Shown here piece after piece: positions 55,331 through 64,000 of a stretch of 64,000 nt of DNA. This DNA is from Chrysomallon squamiferum (lineage: Eukaryota; Mollusca; Gastropoda; Neomphalida; Peltospiridae): assembly GCA_012295275.1 (NCBI GenBank), contig CM022671.1, forward strand, positions 27,119,822-27,183,821, in the 5' to 3' direction. Every line of letters begins with the position of its first letter. Position 1 is the stretch's first letter. Made by a program: the position numbers and the translations under genes. The notes under the pieces are model-generated. The model made no database searches. It saw only the letters and a list, made by a program, of their open reading frames with translations, and was not told the origin of the DNA.

Positions 55331-58300
55331 ATGTCGGCAAACTATAATGCTAGTAGTAGAAGGATTCCAAGAAGAAATAATATTGGAAACGCAGGCCACC
55401 AACAAAGGTTTGTTCTCCTTTTTAATAATTAATTCAATATGTCCACGTTATTATAATTATACTAGCCACAGTAATTATATTTTATACTTCAGGTGCTTTA
55501 CAATCATGGCAATCGCCGCCATGGTGCCATTGAAAAATGGTGGTTGGGCCTGGTTACCCACATGCAAAGGTTACTGGTTTATATACTTTGAAGTGTATAT
55601 TTCTTAAATGTTTTTAGAGTGGATATTAACACATATATGATTAATTAAATGATGTCAAAATGTAAAAAATACAAAGTTAAACAATATTAACAAAATCTAG
55701 ATTTACAATAAAACAAATATAGGGGTGTTTGTGTTGCTGATTCAGTGATTAATAATGACATCAGACATATTCTTTTCAGATATTTTTACTTAATTAATTT
55801 ATTGAGGATAAGCATTTTATCATATCAAATATTTTCAAATTATTAAGTCATTGATTAAATTATACTGAGAGCCACTGGTTTATATAATCTACACAAATAT
55901 TGATTATCATTAAAGTAACTGTTACTGTATTAACTTGCTTAGTTATTATATATGTAATAATACATTTGGGTTATAATTTGAAAAATCATTAACAGTTGAG
56001 TTTTCAAAGAATGGAAATTTAATTATTAATTCATTTTTATAATAAGTAGACCTGGGTATTAATCTACCTGCACCCCCCCCAATTTTTTTATATTTTTTAT
56101 ATATACACTAAAAGATAAGTGGTTAAATACAGCAGATTGAAGCAAACGATTCTTCAACATTTCAAGCCATCAGAAAAATCCTTCCGTTTATCGATGATAA
56201 CCAAGGGGGGGATGTGGGAGTAAATCTTTACATTTTTGTATTTTCTTTTATACTGAAATATCGGTTAACCAGGAATTGAGGTCATGCTTAATTATGGATA
56301 TAGTGATAGGAAAATTATTTTGAAAAGGATCATATCAGATATATGTTTTAATAATTTACTCTTGAGTGAATTAAGTATTGACAATTATCAACATATTTGT
56401 AATAAAGACTAACAGATAATTTTATTTGCCACTTAAACAAATATTTTTACATATTTTATGCCATTGTTCATGTTGAATATTGAGATTTATTAGTTCTGAA
56501 AAATCAAATTAAAGTTGCAAATACATTCCTTACAATTGTAATGAAGTTGTTGTTTCTTTATTTTGTTAAATGTTTTTAACATGTTTATTAGTGTGGATAT
56601 TTTATAATGAATTTCTGGTGGCAGTTAAAAACAAAAACTAACATCAGTAGATTATCTGCAGTTCTTTTGTGGTTTGTAAACAACAGACTAATCATGATCA
56701 AACAGCTGCGGGAAATAATATAGTCAATATATTCATAATAAGATTGTGTATTTATTTGTAATTGGCAACTTTCAGTACAGTTGATTTCATCAAAGAACAA
56801 ACTATTTTTACTAATAGACGATGTGTCTAGAACTGGACTGAATTTGTTGGATGTGTTAGTATCAGCTGCTATTTGAAACAGAGTTTGACAGATGTGCTAA
56901 TCCAGTGCCTAAGATCTTGTGTGTCTATTTCTAGGAGGCTGAGAAATATAATATTAATGTTTGTCATCACACAACAATAACATTGAAAATAAAAAAGTAT
57001 ATTTCACTTGAAATAGCTCTTTGTAAAATACCAAATTTGTTATATGTATATTTTAATGTATAAATGTTGTTAGTTTTCTGTTTTATTTCAAGTTTCATAA
57101 GTATTAATTACACTTAATGTGTAATTCAATTGGTTATACAGAAATGTTAAAGAGGCTTGTAATTATTAATGTAGACAATACTCATCAGTGTCAATAAAAC
57201 ATAAATCAAGTTGACCTTTAAATATCTGTGTTTGTTTTATCTTTCGTTTTCTTGTTTAACATGTTTGACATGAAATTATTTTGTGATCACAATATGAGCT
57301 GTCATAAATCAATAATGAAAATAATTTAAAATTTTTTAAAATGGCCACTGAATTGTCAGTTAAATTTTTCTAAATAAATAGTTGCTTTTTTATCATTGAC
57401 AGTGGGGTTTTGCAGAAAGATTTTACAGAAAAAAGGCAAAATGTTAAGAAAAGATGATGAACAAAGAGATTCCATCCTTATCATTATTTAGATAGGATTA
57501 TCACTGTATTTTACACAAGTAAAGTGCATATTTCAACAGAGATATTTTCCCCATTATTGTTTAACATAAAAACAAATTAAAAAAGAATGAACCTTTATTA
57601 ATTTATTTTTAAATCCCTTTTTCTGAGGTAATGTCAGTTAAAAGTGAAAAGCTTAGTTTGGAATTATTTTAACTTGTTTTATGCCTGTATAGATGCTCAT
57701 CAAACACTTACAAAACAACATTTTGAGATATTTAAACAAATATTCATGATTTATCTAGACACCTGAGAATTATGCAAATTAAATCAATATCAACTGTTAC
57801 ATTAACAAATAAATTATATGTATTTTGTTTTGTCTGTCTTTAAAATAGTTTTAAAATTGGTGACTGCTGTTTGCATTCTTAGCTTTGTTTCTTATACTAA
57901 ATCATGATCAGCTTGAATAAATTTTAATTTTTAAGATGTTTCACTGGTGTTGATCAAGTATAATGTGTATTTTAATTTTATCTTGATATTTTTGTATTTC
58001 AGACCACATCAGAAAAGATATGCTGTTGAAAAACCCCAGGTATCGCATTTATTAGCGGTCAGTTTTAAATCTTTTTTAACCTTAAAATTAAACAAAAAAT
58101 TAAAAGCCCAGTATATTATTATGTGTCACAAATGTGAAAAAAACACATCAAACAAACCAAAAACCTTTTAAATTCTATTTTCAAAATATAATCAGTTACA
58201 ATTTCATTGATTTTATCCTTTTACTTAGTTTTTGTACAGTTTTATTGTCTGTATAAAATATTATGCTGACAATATGATCTTATAAATAAGATACTTTTTT

Positions 58301-61300
58301 ATATATTTTTTTAAATTACAGCCTGAAGGTGTTTATTTCAATGAAAAATTTACTCATACTGTAGCCTGTCTAGTGGTAAGTAAAATCAGTTCACATAAGT
58401 AGTTGCTTATTAGAATAAATCTGAAACATATTTTTAAATGAAATTAGAGTAACTAATACCACATGGTTTGACATGATTTTGTATGGATTTGTTAATTTAC
58501 ATGACACCAACATGGGTTAAAAAAAAAAATAAAGTAAAATTATACTTAACACCAGTAAAATGCTTAAGTCTTAAACATTTTATTATCTTACTATTTACAA
58601 AACAGCATGTGTGAAAATTTGATTTTGATTTATAGCTATATATTTACATGAAGATTTAAAATATCATTTAATATATAACAAGTTGAATGTTGCCTTCCTC
58701 AGCTCTGACTGACTGATTTTTAATCACGTTGCAGTCATTATAACTCAGTTTCAAACACTTAAAAGATTTAACATATTATAGTGTTTAATTTTCTGTCTTT
58801 AGGGTTGTGTTGTGCAAGTACAAGTAAAGAATGGCGGCTGCTATGAGGGCATTTTTCAAACCATATCTCCAGATGTAAGTAACACCAAATATATTTTTTT
58901 TAAATTTGTTTTGTGTATCAGTAATTATTTTCACAATTACACAAGTCAAAACCTGTTATTATTTGTTTGTCTAGATTAATAAAAAGCTAACAATATGCTA
59001 GTATGCTTCACTTAAAAGGTATGATTGACATATAAATTTTCAAGAAGCTAGTAAATTCTGCCTTGTTCTTGATGAGATTGGCATTGTTACAGAAAGTAGC
59101 TGATCTAAATCCAAAGTATAGTTTAATTAATTTTATTTTGTGCAGATGGATGTTGTTTTGGAAATGGCTCACAAGCTAGATGATGCACCTAGTGGTGATA
59201 GAAAATCTTGGAACAATATACCTTCAAAAGACAGAATAATAGATAAAATAGCATTCAAAAAAAGTGATCTGGTTACTCTTACAGCAATCAATGTAGACTT
59301 AGATTATGCAGTCAGGGGTAAGTACTGTTATTTTAATTAAATATTAATTTTATTTAAGAACAGATTATTTGATCGTAAGTTTTTGAAAATTGAAATTAAT
59401 TTGTTTTGATGTTTAATTTGTTTTTAAGTATTTTTATAAATATTCCTAGTTTTGCAAAAGTATAACTGATATAATGCCTACCATTAAAAAAAATGGCATT
59501 ATGCTACAAAGTTATTTAAACATTCTGAAGTATAATTTAAGTGAGTTATTTTTTTGTTGCAGTCAGAGCCTGTGATATTTACATTCTTTTTATCTTGTAG
59601 ATACTTTCACAGACACAGCAATAAGTCGACATAATGGCCAGGGCCTTTGATTCTGAAGTACGTGAACTGCAGCCATGGGAATCAGATGGTGGCACAGAAT
59701 TGGCATTAGACCATGACTCTGTAAGTGTCATAAGTAATCTAAACTAAGTGTGAAAATACCCACACATTGTAGTTCAAAATGCTTTTATTTTTATTTTTGT
59801 AACTCATGCATTAGCTATATTAAAAAGTTATTTAAATACTTTTATTTACAAAATATTCTCATGTTTCTCATTCTCTCTTCCACAATCTGATATTACCTTT
59901 TTCTTGGTTAGATAACTTGAGACCATGTTTATCATTTACAGTTAACCCATAGTTCTGATGATTGTTTTTCTTATTAGAAATTGAAAAATATTTTATATGT
60001 GTGTGTGTGTGTATTTCAGAATGGCTGGGATGTACAAGACATGTTTAAAACTAATGCTGAACAGTTTCGTGTTAAATCCACTTATGATGAAAGTCTGCAG
60101 CAGTACACGTAAGTCAATTAAATCATTTAGTATCCTTAAATGTCATATTGCTTTTACAAATGAAAAATTTAGTTTGTTTTGTTTTTTAATCTTTCGAACA
60201 AATGTGGTAAAAAAACCCACCTAAATTTATCATGATTATTAACTAGGTATCCAAGCTTTGTGAAAATAATAAAAATTGTGTTTAGCTTCAAATAATTGTA
60301 GTTTATTACTGAAATACTTGCTTGTAATTTTGTTTATTTGTTTGGTTTGTTCTGCAGAACACCTCTGAAGAAATCAGACACCAAAGAGTATAAACAGAGG
60401 GAACAAGAAGCTGAGAGGTTGTGCAAAGAAATAGAAAAAACTGATGATCATAGAACAAGAAAAGATTTAGAAAATGGTGATGGAGATGAAGAATCAAAAT
60501 TTAGTGCTGTCCATCGTGTACCAGAAAAAGGTTCTGGTAATGGTCCCACTGATAGGTAATTTTTACATCACTTACTAACTTACAGTATATGTTCTATATA
60601 TGCAAATATTTAAATTAGTGTTCAAGATATTAAAATTTTTATTAAGTCAGATATTTTCTTCTTAGCTGAATTGTCTTTCTGCAACATTCGATAATTCCTC
60701 ATTATAACTCTACAGATATGAAATAGATTTTCAAACAGAATGTTTATGTAATTCTTATTTTATATTTTTTGGTTTCATAAATAATCAATAAATAAATACT
60801 TTGAAAAGATGTAAAAGCTAATTCATATTTATACTGATATATGTTTTTTTTGTTTTTGTTTTTTTCCCCAGATATGTTCCTCCACATGGACGGACAGGTG
60901 GCTCAAACATGGTCCCACGTAGAGATAATGTACCAAGACATCTGCGTTCAAATGTGCCAAACAATAAACCTTCACATCTTCCACAGAGAGTGACATCACC
61001 ACCTGTTGCACAGACTGTGCAAAACATGAGTCCAAATACATCTCAGACTTCAAAAGAGGGCACCACACCGAGTGTCAGTATAAATGGAGGTAATTAAAAG
61101 TGGTATTTCTTTTGAAAACTGATAGTGAATAAAAGGAAATTAACCCCTTCTTGAGTGATAACATATTTCTGGCAATACTACATAACTACATTTTGATATT
61201 TTTTATTTTTTTTTTTTTTTTTTTTTTTTTTTATGGCTTTGTGGCTTTTAATAAAAAGAAGTTTATACCAAAATGGTAGCAAATAATTTTGTGAAATAAA

Positions 61301-63892
61301 GAAAGGCAAATATTAGAAAACATCTTTTGACAGCCATCATGTATCTGTAACTATCTACATCAACAGTAACAAAAAAAAAAAAAAAAAAAAAAAAAAGAAT
61401 TAGACTTTGTTATTAGTCGATTTTGCAAACAATTTTCAGAAAAAGAAATAAAGCAGAATGAGCCAATAGCAGTGAAAACTAGTCCAGAATTAACTTCAGT
61501 TCATGCTGGTAATCTGTCATCGCCCACTAGCTCTAGTAATACAGAAACTAAACAAGAAACTTCTGTGCAATCACCCAACAATACACTGCACTGGAAAGGT
61601 GGCGACAGGAGGAATTCTAATTCAAAAGGTAAACATAATCTTACTCTGTTATATTCAGGATTGTCAAGAAATCAGTTGAAAAAAAGAAAAAGGACCCAGA
61701 ATCAGGGAAAGGTCATTGCATTTATTAAAGGTTAGAGTTACAAAGAAAAGTTTTATATTGTAATATGGGCATTTTGAGCCATATGATTTTTTTAATTATC
61801 TTTAAATTTCCTTCCAGCTGTTTCTCAGTTTTTATTTGATTAGTTATCTTACTATGCCAAATTCATTTTAAAAGATTTATTTTTGTTTTGGGTACTGTCA
61901 GTTCAAATTAATATCTTTTTTAAGCTTAGACAGCTTTTCATGACATTAATTTCTTTTAGTTTTTTTACTTTATAATTTCTTTTAATGGCTCTGTTGTTTG
62001 AGAGCAGTATCTGTTACACTGAACTGAAGTTCTCTTGGAATTATAATATTTATTCTTTCTTTTTAGGGAAAGAAGCAATAAATTCTGAATTGAGAGAATT
62101 TAACAAAAATTTTAAGGTAAGCTTTAATGTTTTCTTCACCACCTTAGTTTGAATGAAACAGTTCCCTACAAGTAGAATAAACTAATTATGAATTTTTAAA
62201 AATTTTAAATAATTAATTTTGGAATTTAATTACAAATCTTTTAAAAGAAGTAAGATTATTTCGTTTTTCTTGATATATAATAACTTTTTATACATTGATA
62301 TGTGGGTTTGCAAGGCTGTTTTTTTTTTTTCTTCTTCAAATAGACATTATTGTGCCTTGCATATCTCCATTAAGTGTTTGATCAACATAAAACTTTATCA
62401 TATTGTTTGTTGTTTTGATAGATTGCAAATCCTAAAGAGAAAGAAAGTAAAGTAGTTTCCGAGTCACAGGAAGAACTTCAACCAGAAGAAGATACAGCAG
62501 TTGAGGAATCACCAAAAGCAAAATTAGCAGAGTGAGTATTTTGCGTTCCATTCCTTGCCAGTTAAAAAACCAATTTGTTGGTTATCACTGTTTCATTAAT
62601 ATAATGCTTGTGTTGTTGCTACATGGGTCTTGCAATTGCACTGTTTTGTGGTGATGATTGTGAATGGTGTTTTCTCCATCTGTATGACAAGTTGGCTGGC
62701 AAACACAAATGTTTGTTTTGTTTAACATGTGGGATCATGTACTGTGTAATAATGTTAGTTAATGAAGTAATGAAACAGATTTTCTTTAAGACCATTTATG
62801 ATTTAATACAGTTAGAAAAGTCATTTAAAAGTTAGTAACTACAAATTACTGTTGGTGCTAGCAGTTGAATATTCTGTTGTAATGATCAAAATAAAACTGA
62901 TGCACATTCATTCTTGGTAAAATGTGCCCATACCTGAATATTACATTATAGCCAGTACAGATGTAATGTTAGTTGACAGTATCAATAGTTGGTTAGGGAA
63001 ATAATTTGAAGTTTGTTTCTTAACAAAATTTTTATTTCTTTAAAAATAAATTCATTTCATTATAATGTTGTTTTTCTTTTTTTTAATCTTTGGTTTTTTA
63101 GAATTGTAAATAAAATCAATATTGTGCATAAGTAATTGAAATTTTATGTTTTTAGAATAAAGGAATATTAAAAAGAATGATGTGTATCTTTAATGATTAT
63201 TATTATTATTTTGTTTTTTTTGGTTATTTTAAATTTCTGTATAGAAATGATTTCTGTTTTAGAAAATCTACTCTTAACCCAATGGCAAGAGAATTTGTGC
63301 CTGTTAAGCAACCACCTGTGAGTATCATTGAATCTTCTGTTAAACTGAAAGTTGATATTTAAGTTAAAGGCATGTTTATAAAACATTTTGAATTAATATT
63401 TGTAAAAATGGTAAATACTAATTTCTGGGTGATAATGTGTTGTTTTGTGTGGGTTTTTTTTTTTGTGTGAGGGTTTAAAAAAAAAAAAAAATTATTTTTC
63501 TAATTAATAGTTACATGCTAAAATAAGAATACAAAAATGGATAAGTTGCATATATTATATAAATGTTACAAAGTACAAGCTTTATGTGTAGGTATTAATA
63601 TTTTGTGTATTTAAATGATGTATTACAAGCCAAGTAAATTGATTTTTCTGTTTTTTCAGAATACTTTTTTTTATCTTTTCTTTTGTTTAATAATTTGATA
63701 TTTTTTTTTTTTTTTTTTTTTAGAAGCAGCCAGTACCTCAGACCCCAACCCCACCTAGGCCGCAGACACAAAGTCCTGTTGTACAGCCTATGCAAGTGCC
63801 TCTCCAACCTATTATGATTTCTGCCAACTTCATGCCAGTTGGACCACACCAGCCTGCACCTACACAGCCACCACGATTCTCTAAACGAGCAG
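55331..63892 (+). CDS. ATXN2: Ataxin-2 (3' end outside window; one-base frame break in exon 6)
   Basis: Fourteen exons: 55331-55407, 58003-58039, 58322-58375, 58803-58874, 59146-59317, 59601-59720, 60020-60108, 60358-60555, 60872-61089, 61440-61628, 62067-62116, 62422-62531, 63263-63317, 63724-63892, then a GTACTT donor. Seen in order: LSm domain, LsmAD (RDTFTDTAIS, LQPWESD, NGWDVQDMFK, STYDESLQQYT), a disordered Ser/Pro-rich stretch, the PAM2 motif STLNPMAREFVPV that binds PABP, and a Pro/Gln-rich tail. Known: ataxin-2 is a cytosolic RNA-binding regulator of mRNA stability, translation and stress granules. There is no polyglutamine tract in the part seen. Exon 6 needs one base removed near 59636-59645 to join the two conserved frames; I read this as an assembly or sequencing error, or a real mutation. 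Confidence 0.92.
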
Positions 63893-64000
63893 GTACTTAA
63901 ATATTTATTGAATCAGAGTTTTTGTTTATACTCATTTTTTATGTTATTCACTTTATTATTAAACAAAATTTTATCTGTATGTATATATGTATATTTCATG

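Larger units (their letters stand above)
47070..59290. repeat. Large duplication, unit 2 (12.2 kb, with an internal 3.6 kb duplication)
   Basis: Second copy of the TBC-ATXN2 unit. Removing the extra internal copy gives about 8.6 kb, matching unit 1 apart from small indels and a 147-bp difference before ATXN2 exon 4. Confidence 0.93.

Noticed and set aside
1-64000. CRISPR arrays, operons, bacterial promoters or insertion sequences
   Set aside because: The window is intron-rich animal DNA. The tandem repeats lack unique spacers, and no transposase frame was seen.

Overview
The window looks like chromosomal DNA of an intron-rich, AT-rich invertebrate animal. Introns are short with GT-AG borders, microsatellites are plentiful, two intronless tRNA genes are present, and the proteins resemble vertebrate orthologues. 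A Sec-encoding selenoprotein M and vertebrate-like exon density argue against insects. A lophotrochozoan (mollusc-like) source is my best guess, but the species is not determined by anything I can read.

Layout: (1) 1-23.6 kb, minus strand: GCN1, the HEAT-repeat activator of the eIF2-alpha kinase GCN2. I reconstructed 43 exons that join in frame into 2184 codons from the start Met; the 3' end lies beyond the left edge. (2) 23.6-28 kb: GCN1 promoter, a large triplet-repeat palindrome and two near-identical tRNA-Arg(TCT) genes on the minus strand. (3) 28-32 kb, minus strand: selenoprotein M in four coding exons with an in-frame TGA inside a CxxU motif, plus a well-formed SECIS-like hairpin about 2 kb past the stop. 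Unexplained exon-like islands sit between stop and hairpin. (4) 32-37.7 kb: AT-rich intergenic or 3'UTR sequence with no recognisable gene. (5) 37.7-41.7 kb, minus strand: an intact TBC1D10A-type Rab GAP (9 exons, 381 aa). (6) 41.7-64 kb: a tandemly rearranged block. TBC1D10A and ATXN2 are head-to-head genes around a 1.6 kb spacer. About 8.4 kb of this pair (TBC exon 8 through ATXN2 exon 5) was duplicated, and about 3.6 kb of the new copy was duplicated again. The order is now intact TBC (-), spacer 1, 5' part of ATXN2 (+), decayed TBC copy B (-), spacer 2, decayed TBC copy C (-), spacer 3, long ATXN2 (+, runs off the right edge).

Functionally, GCN1 senses stalled ribosomes and drives the integrated stress response, tRNA-Arg feeds translation, SELENOM is an ER redox protein, TBC1D10A acts on Rabs in membrane traffic and ataxin-2 is an mRNA-binding regulator. 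They do not form one pathway. Their clustering instead recalls linkage seen on human 12q24 (GCN1, ATXN2) and 22q12 (SELENOM, TBC1D10A).

The most notable points are the truncated ATXN2 copy, which keeps an open, spliceable reading frame for an LSm-domain-only protein of 133 aa; base-level breakpoints of the second duplication at an 18-bp repeat; and a one-base frame break in exon 6 of the long ATXN2 copy.
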